Below, piece by piece: positions 13,039 to 24,129 of a stretch of 64,000 nt of DNA. Source of the stretch: Humulus lupulus (Eukaryota; Streptophyta; Magnoliopsida; Rosales; Cannabaceae); contig NC_084796.1 of assembly GCF_963169125.1 (NCBI RefSeq), forward strand, positions 90,566,888 through 90,630,887, read 5' to 3'. Each line of letters opens with the position of its first letter. The stretch's first letter is position 1. The notes below the pieces were generated by a model. The model was given only the letters and a program-made list of their open reading frames with translations, searched no databases and was not told the DNA's origin. Position numbers and translations under genes: made by a program.

Positions 13039-13443
13039 GGTGGCTACTGAGTATTAGGGTTAAGCCATAAGCTTTTAATGAAATTTAGTTGAAGAGCAAC
13101 AAGAATCTCTAAAGGTAGCAAAGTTGTTGTAAGAGAGTAGGAGGTGGAGCTACCTCTGAAGAGAGTAGGAGTTTTCTCTCTGGATGATTCATGAATGGAT
13201 CAAGCACAAGGCCATTAAAAGTGCTAAGCTTGAACAATGGGAAATACATGAGTAAGAAGATAGGGGTGTGTGAGACATTACCCGTTTTTATCACTAGGAA
13301 TGTTGGGCTCAATCTTTTAAGAATACCTTAGGATTTCAGTTGAAGCTTTGTAGTGTTTTCACTAAGGTAAAGTTCAAACCCAAAATGTAATTTACTTTAT
13401 GCACTAATATCATTTTGCTAGAGAATTGAGGATGTATTTAACC

Positions 13444-14309
13444 AAGTGGGGGAATGTTGTAATTGGTTAAATACATGGTGAAATCGGTTAGGCACAAAAT
13501 GGTGCAAAAACCATAACGATTTCACAAAAGTCAACATGTGAGAGTTGACTTTCAAAATAGGCATTTATAAATAATCTTTTCGGACCCAAAATGTTTATTT
13601 GGAGTATATGAGAGTACCCAAAAGGTTTAAGAGCATTTGAGGATTTTTTGAGACAATTTTGGAGCGTCATTTAAGAGGCGTTGATGATGCAACACCTCAC
13701 AGACTTGACGCATCACATGACCAAAATGTGTCGCCTCATTAGACGTGTCGCCTAGGCCGTCTGTATGGGTTCTTACAATGACATTTTTTTGGCTAAAAAA
13801 AATTAGATTAAAATTCTTTATTCTCATTGGTTGAGTCTAATGAGGTTCATATACTATTTAAAGGGTTCATTTTTAGTTAATTGGTGACTTGATCACTCAC
13901 CTCTCTCTCTCTCTCTAAAAAGCACACACTCTCTCTAGCTTTCAAGATTACTAGTTTTTTCCAAGATCTTCATCAAGAAAGCTTGACTTGTATAAAGGAT
14001 CAAGGCTCGTGAATCCCAATATCATTCCATTGTAGTTGCTTCAAGAAATTCATAGAGAAGGCTAGGAATAGAGATTTTTGGACAACAAATATACATTTGT
14101 GTCAAGCCTTGTAACTTTTGTGTTTCACGTAAAATCGTAGCTTTGTGATTTTGTGTTTGATGGTTGTTCTTCAAGAAAGGTCCACTCTAGACTTTGAATC
14201 TTTTGTGTTTATGTAATTTGTGATTATCTACATATAAAGTTAGGTTACGTGTTGTTTATGCTTTGAGTTGTAATACAAAACAAAGGTTGATTAAGCCTAA
14301 TCTCCAACA
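13444..14309 (+). repeat. Copia 3' LTR (13455-14309) with purine tract
   Basis: AAGTGGGGGAA (13444-13454) precedes TGTTGTAATTGG. The LTR ends CTCCAACA at 14309, giving TGTTG...CAACA inverted ends and a length of 855 bp. A (CT)n run lies at 13898-13914, downstream of a TA-rich TACTATTTAAAGG stretch near 13852 that could be the promoter. The copy at the 5' end is not in the window. Confidence 0.75.
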
Positions 14310-14879
14310 ATCAGTTGAGGGTAACTTTTCAACACTCCATCTGATATGAGTGAGGCCTAATTGGAACATATGATTTCTCGCCATGGCATTCCAGACACAA
14401 TAGAGTGCAGGCTTCAAAGGCCTGACGAGTGTGTAGATTGTCCTCCCGAGGGCTGGTAGGCATGGAACCCACGACATTGTGATCATGTGGCTATCCTTTT
14501 GCTGCATGATTATTTGATCAGTGTCGTCAACTACTTCCAAGTGGCACCATTTCAGTTGATGCTCAACACGTATCGAGTAATTCTTAGGCATCATGTACTA
14601 TTCTGAATCGTAGACTGTGAGCCTTCTTTGCCTCGTGAGATTCACTATCTGTATCACTTCCAGTTCGACATAGAGGGAAGGACATATGGTTTATATGACA
14701 TTCGCGCCTAAACGGGGGTATTCGAACTAGTGATCAGTGGGAAATTTAATGCATGAGAATATCCTTACAAGTACTTCTTCACGAAGAGCATCAACTTCAC
14801 TCACATGACCTTTAGGAGAGTTGATAATAAGTTACTCACTCCCTTTCTTTATGAGATATTGTTCTAGAGCATTAGTGTG
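14310..14879 (+). pseudogene. Gag/transposase-like gene fragment, first part
   Basis: The plus strand has a broken frame with DYLISVVNYFQVAPFQL, then MLNTYRVILRHHVLF, then REIHYLYHFQFDIEGRTYG. This pattern fits the plant putative gypsy-type transposon domain (Pfam PF04195 type) common in Tat-related elements. Stops interrupt it at several places. The left edge is the copia 3' LTR and the right edge a worn DNA transposon. The continuation is probably at 24130-26130. Its strand is opposite to the Tat pol at 26870-34094, which suits an antisense extra ORF. Function is unknown. Confidence 0.5.
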
Positions 14880-17800
14880 CTACCAAAAAACACTTTCTAC
14901 AACACATCATTATAATACTATTGAAAATGTATTATAATAAAAAATGGCGAATGCGATAATGCAAAATATATAAAAGTTCAAATAAATGGCAGGACTTGAA
15001 ATTTTTAAGCGGCACAATGAAGGGTTTTATTTTATTTTTTCTAATCAAGTTTTCCTTTATAGAAAAACAATACAGTTCTCCCTTTCTCTTCTTGTTCTCT
15101 TCTCTCGGTAAGTTTACTCTCTGTCTTATATTCATCCCTTATTCAATCCTCGTCTAATCTTCTCCTTCCCCATTAAGATGTTTTCCTCATTACACTTCAA
15201 TGTTCACTCTCCTTGAAAAAAAAATGAAAGAGTCTAGACAAAAAGAAAAAAGCACTCATATTTTTCCTTCCAAAAATCGCATATTAGGTTTGATTTGTGA
15301 ATAAGAGTTATTTAATCTCTATTAGGTAAATTAGGTTTGAACTAGGTTGTATGTATGTATGATAATTTCAATATATGAGCATTTAAGGAAAGGATTTGGA
15401 CCAGTACGTGGACCTTTGTTTTGGGAATATAAGAATAAGTTGTATATTGTTCTTCTTGTCCTTATTTATATCTATCAAAAAATTCATATGTAAAGTTATT
15501 AATCTTGTGGTGCACTGAATGTCAAGGTCAAGGTCAATGTCAAAATCCAATTAGAAGCACCGAATGTTTGATTTTCCAAATTATGACCAACCAAAAAGAA
15601 TTGCTTACAAATGTGCGACAAACTATGCAACGACACAAGGCATTAGTCATCTTTATTAAAGTTTTGATCATTACTCTATTTATATGTGCTTAATCATTTA
15701 TCTATTCTAACAAGTTTTTGGATTACTACTGCAGGGCATTATTCTTATTGTTATAGAGTAAAGTTTATGCATTCTAGGTGTTTGAGTGAATGTCTCAATA
15801 AGTACAAAATACTCAATAGGCTTGTGTTATTTATTGTGTGAGTGGCAAATTATTTTATATTTCCATTATTTATTTATTTGTTGTCCATATAAATTGTTTC
15901 TCTCTCTCTCTATATATATATATTTATATGTATATGTTATATTTACACAAAAAAAGGTCTCAACTCTATGTTGAGATCATTTTTTCATAAAGGATGTCCA
16001 AATATGAAACTTATGCTCAGCTATCTGAATGGATCTATAGGTTTACGTTTTAAATACTAGCAACCAAATTGTAGTTCACCAAGACTGGTACCCTGAGGTA
16101 AGGACTTTCTATCTTTTTCAGTTTCTTCTTTTCTTTTGATTCTCTCGGTTGATGTTTAGTGTGAGTTTATATAGATTGAATAATATCTTCTTCTATGTAA
16201 ATGATATTTTTTGTCTTTACTTGTTATGAGATTTAACACTAACTATATTAGTAAATTAAGTAGAATTACACTAATGTTTTGTTTTCCTTTCAAAAATAAA
16301 TGTGTATATTTTTTTATAGAATATAATATATTCATAAAATATATTCCATACTTCATCGTTAATTTGCATTTTTACAATTTAAGAAATTGACAAAGTTTTC
16401 TTTTATCAGCTTCAATCATTATGAATGCTTGCTATGTCAATTCATGATAATTGATTAAAACTTTTGGTGAGATTCTATAATCTATCTTGTATTAATTATA
16501 AGCTTTAGAGACCTTAGCATGAGTTTCTACCACAATTACCCATCACCACCTGCCTTATATATATATATATATATATATTATAAATATACATATTTAGCTT
16601 TCTTTCATTAGTTCATTATTAAAAATGATTTTATGGCTAATTTTTTGCAAGGATATATTTGGAAAGCATAGAGTGATATATTTGGGATGTCCATAGAGTC
16701 ATCAATAGCTACAACACACCTTGTCAAGGATATTTTATATACATTTTTGAGTTGTTGATTTCAAGTATTTGTTATAGTTGGTCTATCTATGATCATGAGA
16801 CAAAACGGTCTAGTAAATTTTTAAAAGCTTGACAGAACACAACCATGTTTGTTGTTTGCAGGTGAGTTTAAGGAAGATGTATTTTTCATGGTAAAGAAAA
16901 GATAATTCTCTTTATTTATAATACAGAGTATGCTTTTGTTGGGTTTGTTTGATTGCTAGTGTCTATCGTTTGGTCATTTTAACTACAAAACTTTATCATC
17001 TACAAAAATGATTGCCTGACACACAAGTTATTTTGAATGTGTAATGCACCACACCAAACACTATTATCAACAACACATGATTATAACTGACATTTAAAAA
17101 TTGTAATGGTTTTCTGCAATTTTGAATTTATTCTTCCAGAGGCTCCTAGAAAATATGGTCGATCATTAGGAGATTCATATGGCCTTAAAGAATATGGCTA
17201 AAGAAGAGGTGTGTATTTTTCTTTTTCTGATCGTAATGGATTAAAGAAAATGTTGGTCCCTGATTACTTCAAACTAATTATTTTTCTGAAGTTTTTTTAA
17301 ATCTTAATGATTATACTTCCCATTTATCATTATTAGTTTACTGTATGAAGTTTATTATTAGCTTTTCAGTTATTTGACAAATATTGAATCTTCTTGTCTC
17401 CTTTCTATTTTCTCCCCAATTGTTTTTTATATTTTGTTTTGTGGACTTGATATCTTTTTCTACTTTGTAGTGTTTAATAAGTCAAATAAAAGAACAGTCT
17501 ACTAGGAAGATAGATCACAAACAATACCAGAGTTGGTTAGTGAAATCAACATCTTTATGTATTTATATATATATATATATATTTATACAAGTATATTCAT
17601 GATTGAAATGTTAATCTTGTCTAAATTATAATTACTATGGTCATTTCTCATTTACACTCAACCTTGTTATAATATGTAGATGGAAGCTTTATATATGTTT
17701 ATCTCTATTGCTAGTTGAGGTAAACCATAAGTTTTGATCTTAAAAAAAATGAATTTACGATGCTTTTGTAGATGTTTCTAAGTTGGTTAGGTTCAAGGTC

Positions 17801-18593
17801 TTGTGTTGTGTCATATTGCTAATTTTAATGTTTCAAGTAGGCCACGTGAGAAGCTAGGCCTGCCCTTTACATGTTCTTGGCTTGCTCCAATGACCATTCA
17901 ACATCTTTTTTTTATATAATAATGAGCATTGGCTGGATAGGTAGTGTAAGGAGAACAACAAAGGTAACACAATTTATTTTTTTATTGAATTAATTTAAGA
18001 AATTTGATTATGGCATCTACTGTTGATTTTTTTTTCTCCTTTTACAATGAAATAGCATATTTTAAATGTTTTAAGTAAATGACCATAGCTTATTATGTGT
18101 TGTCCATAGATTATTATTGTAACGACCCAAAATTACTAATAGGGCTTAAGGGCCTTGATTAGTGTGCCAGGAGGGTATAACAGGATTATGTGTGATTTAA
18201 ATAATTAAATGCATGATTATGTGATAATCGTGCTTATATGATTATTTGGATATGTGACATGCAAGATTATGTGTATTATTAAGCATGTAGGCCCTGATTA
18301 GATTAAAAGGGCATATTCATAATTTTGGCCTGTTGAGGGCATAAATATAATTATTTGCAATAAATTGTTAAGACCACATTATTATGTGGATATATTTGCA
18401 ACTTGTGACTCACTACAACAAATTTGATATACAATGACTCCCTACAATGTCTTACACCATTGGTGTAAGACATTAAAACTTATCAGGGGTTTTAAATGTC
18501 TAATGGTGTAAGACATTGAAAGTTTTTATTAATGACTACAATTGGAAGACATTAAAAATGGTGGAAGACGTTGGAAATAGGTTGAGAAGTGGC

Positions 18594-18915
18594 CAGGGGG
18601 ACATCTAATGTCTCCCACTGGGAGACGTGAGACACGTGGCACGTCTCCCACTGGGAGACATTGAATGTATAGAGGGGTACATCCAACGTCTCCCACTGGG
18701 AGACGTGGGACACGTGGCACGTCTCCCACTGGGAGACATTGAATGTATAGAGGGGTACATCCAACGTCTCCCACTGGGAGACGTGGGACACGTGGCACGT
18801 CTCCCAGTGGGAGACGTTGGATGTACCCCTCTATACATTCAATGTCTCCCAGTGGGAGACGTGCCACGTGTCCCACGTCTCCCAGTGGGAGACGTTGGAT
18901 GTCCCCCTGGCCATT
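18594..18915. repeat. Subterminal palindrome array with large hairpin
   Basis: Eight 17-bp palindromes lie at 18610, 18643, 18688, 18721, 18766, 18799, 18844 and 18877. A 78-bp unit (18643-18720) is repeated identically at 18721-18798. A 95-bp arm (18688-18782) is the inverted copy of 18799-18893 around a 16-bp spacer. CACGTG (G-box) cores recur between palindromes. The overlapping reading frames on both strands here (18529-19027) are repeat artefacts. Confidence 0.9.
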
Positions 18916-20032
18916 TAATGAATTTTGGGTCTTCTTCTTCCTCATAACACCAAACAGAGAGAGCACACCAAACAGAGAGCACGAAAGGGGCTGCGATTTT
19001 AGGGTTTTCAAGGTTAGTTTTTTTTAATTTTTATGAATTTTAGTTAATTATTTTGATAAAAAAATCATAGGTTTAGCATTAGGATGAGTAATATACATGA
19101 TTTTGTGTTAATTTTACATTTTTATGCATTTTTTTTCTATACATTGTTAGATTTATTTGTTTTTCCATGGAGGTTTTTTATAGATTTAAGATTTCATAGT
19201 TTTTTTTAATTTAACCTATCACATTGTATATATTTCATTATAATATATATGTTCATGATTTTTTTTAATTTTTATCATTATTTATTTTGAAATTTAGATA
19301 TATTTTTGTATGTATATTTAAACTTCTTTTTTTTTAAATTCTAACTATTTTGTTATATATATAGTTATTATGTTAAAATAAATTTATTAAATAATTTTAA
19401 AAATATAAATATATGCAAAAATTTATGTTTTTGTTGATTATTGAGATTTTAGGTTATGGAATTTTTTATTGATTTTTTGTTTAGGTTATAATTAGTGGCT
19501 CATTGTAGTTTTTTTTTTATTTGTTTACCAATCAATTACTTATTAGGAATTTAGTGATATTTGTTTAGTAATGTTTAACATATTAATTAATTTAATTTCG
19601 TAGGTTGTGATTTTGGTGGTGAGATTTTAGAGAGTACTTTGCATCAAAACTTCTATATCTATCAATCACACATTTGAGGTAATTAAGTTTCTAAAATTAT
19701 AATAATAAGTTATATATTGCTAGATATTTAGTGATATTTTATTTATTAATTTATTTATATTGGTTTGTGGATTTAATAGCGAATTCGATTACTACTTGAA
19801 GTAATTTTGCTAGCTTTTGAATTATTAATTGCAAGAGGTAAATATATATTCTCTTACTTCTACTTTTAATATTATTAAACAAATGTTAGAAGAGTTTGAA
19901 TATCTTAAATATTCATCCATAGTGAAGTAGGTTCTGAGATTAAAATTGTGTGATGCGGTGATAACGGAAGGTTGAGAACTTGTGTGTATTAGTGAAGTAG
20001 GTTCTGAGAAATTTGACTGTGTGCTGCGGAGC

Positions 20033-20288
20033 TATAAGGAAGAAACTTATTGTATGTTGTTTGAATTGTTTGTTTTGCTATTCACATGTAGATGGTTAGG
20101 TCACTATTATATGGGAAATGCTGCCCGATTTTATCTAGGATAATAAACAATTAATTTTATATAGGCATTCTATAAGGAAGAAACTTATTGTATGTTGTTT
20201 GAATTGTTTGTTTTGTTATTCACATGCAGATGGTTAGGTCACTATTATAGGGGAAATGCTGCCCGATATTATTTAGGATAATAAACGA
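20033..20288. repeat. 138-bp direct duplication inside the CACTA element
   Basis: TATAAGGAAGAAACTTATTG starts at 20033 and again at 20171. The two units (20033-20170 and 20171 to about 20288) match closely through the GGGAAATGCTGCCCGAT segment. A shorter repeat, AGTGAAGTAGGTTCTGAG, occurs at about 19921 and 19991. Confidence 0.85.
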
Positions 20289-20639
20289 TTAGTTGAGAAC
20301 GAGCATTACTTGATTGAACATGCGAGTCCCGGGCATTACTTGAGAACGGTATTATTAATTAAAATTTATAAATTATTTTTGAAACTATAAATGTAATCAA
20401 ATAATTAATTAATATATTTTACTTTATATTTCTTGCAGCTAACAAGCACATCATATACAGAGGCTCAAATTGATGAGTTGCGACAAGAATGAGCGACATA
20501 TATGTTGCCGATAATCCAAAGTTACCGACCTCGTTGATAGGTTTTTTTTTAATTTTTTAACTCTTTCTTAATACACAATGCAATATTTGTTCATTTTGAA
20601 TATTTCTAACAAATATTGTATTTCTTGTATATATCTAAC

Positions 20640-20885
20640 AAATATATTTTTTTATTTCAATTTAAATTAATATTATTTCAATTTAATTAATTTAAATTTA
20701 GATTAAAATAATTTCAATTTAAATTAATATTATTTCAATTTAATTAATTATTAAATTAATTTCAATTTAGATTAAAATAATTTCAATTTAAATTAAAATA
20801 ATTTCAATTTAAATTAATATTATTTCAATTTAATTAATTATTAAATCAAATTAAAATAATATTAATTATAAATTTATTTAATTTA
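20640..20885. repeat. AT-rich repeat, ATTATTTCAATTTAAATTAA
   Basis: Several imperfect copies of a motif of about 20-40 bp built from TTTCAATTTAAATTAA lie in tandem. The block precedes the right subterminal palindromes of the CACTA element. Confidence 0.7.
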
Positions 20886-20904
20886 TTTTTTTTAAATGTG
20901 GGAG

Positions 20905-21165
20905 ACTTTCAATGTCTCCCATTGGGAGACGTGGGAAGTGACTCACCTCTCCCAATGGGAGACGTGGGATGTCTCCTAGGGACTTCCCACGTCTCCCAAT
21001 GGGAGAGATGGAAAGTCAACGTTTGACTTTCCACCTCTCCCAGTGGGAGACGTGGGAAGTGAGGCACGTCTCCCAATGGGAGACGTGGGATATATACCTA
21101 CAATGACCCTAGCAACAACGTCTCACTAAGTGGGAGACATTGTAGACTTCCAATGTCTCCCAATT
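20905..21165. repeat. Right subterminal palindrome cluster of the CACTA element
   Basis: About six forms of (G/C)TCTCCCANTGGGAGA(C/G) lie near 20910, 20946, 20990, 21035, 21068 and 21119, with T, A or G at the variable centre. The last is imperfect. They mirror the left cluster, as expected for subterminal repeats. Confidence 0.85.
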
Positions 21166-24129
21166 AAAGTCATAAAACCTCTATTTTGTTGTAGTGACTC
21201 GAGGCGATCCTGGTGAGCGGTGGCTTGGGGAAGCTTGGGGTATTTCTGGGAATTTGGGAAATATATTGGAGACTATTTGACATTGAGGAAAATAATTGGT
21301 GATTACTTAGGTGACAAGATGTAAGCGGTAATTATTAGGGACAATAGAGGAATTAGCGGGAATTGGGAGCAATTACCAAAATGCCCTTAGAATGTTTTAA
21401 GGTTTAGGTTTTAATGGGAGGGCAATATAGTCTTTTGGTGTTTAAAGAGGGATAAGTATTAATCTGCCTTTTACACTTAGTGGGATTTGTAGAATATAGT
21501 GGAAGCTGAGGGAAGAAGAAAGAAAAAAGGAAAACAAAACACATAAGCTAACCCTTTTTCTCTCACTCGATTTCCTCTCCTTGCACCATCTCTTGAGGAT
21601 TTTTGGAACTGTAATTCAGAGGAGGCTTAGGCTAAAGCCTAGAACTTGGGTCCTTGGTGTAGCTAGGAAGTTCTGCTAGAATTAATAAGCTCAATTGAGG
21701 TAAGGTTTAAAGATTTTTGATGATTTTTTCTGAACTTTGTTGAGATGATTTCTAAATTTGAGTTTTGGATGGAAGTTAAGGGAATTAAGTTTGAAGAATT
21801 GAGGAGCTAAAGGCTAGATGGGCATAGAGATAATCGAAGGTCAAATTTCCCCATTAAAGGTAATAATTTCTGGCTTTGAAGTTTTGAGTTTCTGAGTTTC
21901 TGGTTGAGTTCTTCAGTTTTGGGTTCAAATCTTGTTTTCTTTGTTTGATGGTGCATGTGGCTGAGTTTTGTGTTGTTGGGATATGTGCGATGAGATGTAG
22001 GGGATGGTAGGCTCAATTTGGTGTGTGGTTGAGGTTTGGGGAGTTTTATGGAGGTTTGGCTCGGGGAAAACTGATGGAAGAAACTCAGAGTGCTGAAGGT
22101 TCTGTAAGTAGCACTGTAGCGCGAGCCTTAGGGCGCTACAGTGCTAAGCTTGAGTTTCTGGGGTGGTTTTGCTTCTGTTTGTAGCGCTGTAGCGCCCACT
22201 TTGTGGCAATGTAGCGCTACCCTGCCTTCAGAATTTGATTTTTGGGTATTTTCTTAGGGTTTTCGCCGTGGGCTCGGGGTTTGATTGCACCACCCCGTTT
22301 GGTGGAATTAGGGCTTATTGAAGGCTCAGGATTGGTCCCAAGGTTAGGTTGCGGAATTGAAGTTTAGTGATGGTTCTAAATTATGACTGTGACTAGGTGT
22401 ACGCTAGGGCTCCGACAGGATCGTGCTTGAAGCTCGATTTCACTAATCAAAGCTATCGGAATCAAAGGTAAGAAACTGCACCCGGTTATGTGAATATGTT
22501 GGGACTAAGAGCTCCCTATATTTGTATGATGTCATAGATGGTATTATGCCATGGGGACATGTTATAAACGGCCTAAGAGTGTCGTAATCACTATTTGCGC
22601 ACAGGACTCGGCTCGGCCACTGGTAGCTGAGGTTAATCAAATAATCACTGAGCTTGGCCTAATGGAGCCAGAGTTAGTGGGTTGAACACTGGGCTCGACC
22701 TAAGTGAGCTGAAGACAGTGACTTATATAGAGGGTGCGGCCTAAGGGCATCGACCCTAGATATTGTGTGAAATGTTTATTGATGTTAAACTGAATGTTGG
22801 CTTGTAAATTTATATCAGTGTTTACATGAGCAATATGATCTGTTTGTATATGATTGATGATTCATGAAATATCTGACTGTTGTTATCCTTTATACTCTGT
22901 ATTATAGTTTTCTTGCTGGGCCTTGGCTCACGGGTGCTACATGGTGCAGGTAAAGGCAAGGGCAAGGTGGGCTAGTCCTGAGTTGGAGAGTTTTAAGGTT
23001 GAATGTACATAGTCAGCTGATCGGCTACCACGGCCGAGGAGTGGTACAGGACGGGGGAAGCCTAAATGTCTGTTTTTCCCTTAGAGTGACTAGTAGTTGT
23101 ACATATATCCTGGAATTTTGTAGACTGTCTTTTAAACTCTATTTCTTTTGGAATCCCTTGTATAAAATATTTATTTAAATGAAATACGTCTTTTATGACC
23201 AAAATCTTTTAACCCTAGTTCAATTATGGTTTAAGTAACACGTTTCTAACTAAACGACTTGATTAGCATGTCTTGCACCATTATAAACACATAGTGTAAC
23301 GACCTTAGCTACCCAGGGCGTTAGAATTATGAAATAGTTTTTGTACTTTAGATTATGGACAAGATAGACATGATATTTATGCAATTTCTCCTTTTCTTTT
23401 ACATATTTCATATTTGACTTCTCATTAGTGTGTATAATACTAAGGTTGTTTTGACAAGTCTTGTTTCTCTAATCACTAAAATACTATTTTTGCAATGTGT
23501 AGGTATAATAGGAATGTCTTTCTTTGGAGCAAAAATAGGGAGAAGCTTTAATTGAAGTGTTTAGAATCAAATAATTTAATTTTCTAATTTTGTATACTTA
23601 ATTATTTCTGTAATATGATTTTAGATTTCTAAACTAGAAGAAATATTGTAAATTCAAATAATTAATTAATAAAAATTTATTTATATTATGTTGTTTAGCT
23701 TTAAGGATATTTTTTAATTTCTTATAAGATTATATATATGACCATAGTTAAAAATGCTATAATTTTTTTAATAATGTTAAAAAATGTATTATCATATACT
23801 TATAAGTATAAAATTGTGTTATGTAATTTTTTTTATATAATGTAGAAATGTGTTATTTTAAAGAATAAAATAACTTTACCTTTATAAATGGTAAAACATG
23901 TTATATAAATCATTATAAATATCACAAGAAAATACTTATCTATTTATTAAAATAAGACAACAAAAATGTTATCATAGACTAAACAATAATACTTCTCTAT
24001 AAGTAGGGAAAAGTATTATCCAAAGTGGTCTGACCTACGATAATACCACTTTCGATAAGACATCAAAAAGTGTTATACTATGTATTTAATAATAATTTTT
24101 AGTGTTGTGGAAAATGGTCTTTGGTGTAG

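Larger units (their letters stand above)
8750..14309 (+). mobile_element. Copia relic, 3' half, with nested solo LTR
   Basis: The coding remains (8750-10703) are followed by a non-coding tail, a gypsy solo LTR (10844-13038), the rest of the tail, a purine tract (13444-13454) and a 3' LTR (13455-14309). The 5' half must lie beyond the left window edge, on the other side of Gypsy-1. The right flank starts atcag inside a gag-like gene, so this copia itself is an insertion. Confidence 0.8.
18411..21196. mobile_element. Complete CACTA element, 2,786 bp, non-autonomous
   Basis: The ends are CACTACAACAAA and TTTTGTTGTAGTG, flanked by a perfect 3-bp duplication act (18408-18410, 21197-21199). The empty site reads through smoothly in related LTRs. 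Both subterminal regions carry clusters of the palindrome GTCTCCCANTGGGAGAC: eight copies at 18610-18893 and about six at 20905-21165. In CACTA elements such repeats are known to bind the element's own regulatory protein. The interior is AT-rich. A scrap near 20440-20540 (TEAQIDELRQE, then MLPIIQSYRP) may be the tail of a plant CACTA transposase-associated gene, but no intact gene is present. Confidence 0.85.
18118..23325 (+). repeat. Gypsy solo LTR (about 2.4 kb) interrupted by a CACTA element
   Basis: It starts TGTAACGACCC and ends GGGCGTTAGA, a decayed TTACA end, with a perfect 5-bp target duplication attat at 18113-18117 and 23326-23330. After removing 18411-21196 and one act copy, about 2.4 kb remain. 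It carries a CCACAT-TATT-ATGTGG stem-loop (18374-18389), AGCGCT-rich palindromes (22118-22215) and the conserved core (22907-22956). No internal domain is present. Confidence 0.9.
14880..24129. mobile_element. Worn CACTA-type element hosting a solo LTR
   Basis: The left end (CTACCAAAAAACACTTTCTAC, then AACAC) and the inverted right end (CTACACCAAAGACCATTTTC, then CACAACAC) resemble each other over about 60 bp at roughly 70 percent by eye. They look like decayed CACTACACC termini. The two ends bracket the break in the gag-like gene. Without the inner LTR the element is about 4 kb and AT-rich. 14880-18117 holds microsatellites near 15901-15925, 16554-16578 and 17568-17581 and scraps of possible exons; 23326-24129 has no gene. 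I see no clear transposase or target duplication. Confidence 0.35.

Noticed and set aside
14900..18100. Possible host gene with exons, for example KYGRSLGDSYGLKEYG near 17140
   Set aside because: Open stretches are very short, no splice pattern gives a continuous protein, and the region lies inside a probable transposon.
18529..19027. Overlapping reading frames on both strands with repeated RLPLGDV or SPSGRR peptides
   Set aside because: They are translations of the palindromic tandem array of the CACTA element. Similar open frames occur on both strands, as expected of a palindrome without stops.
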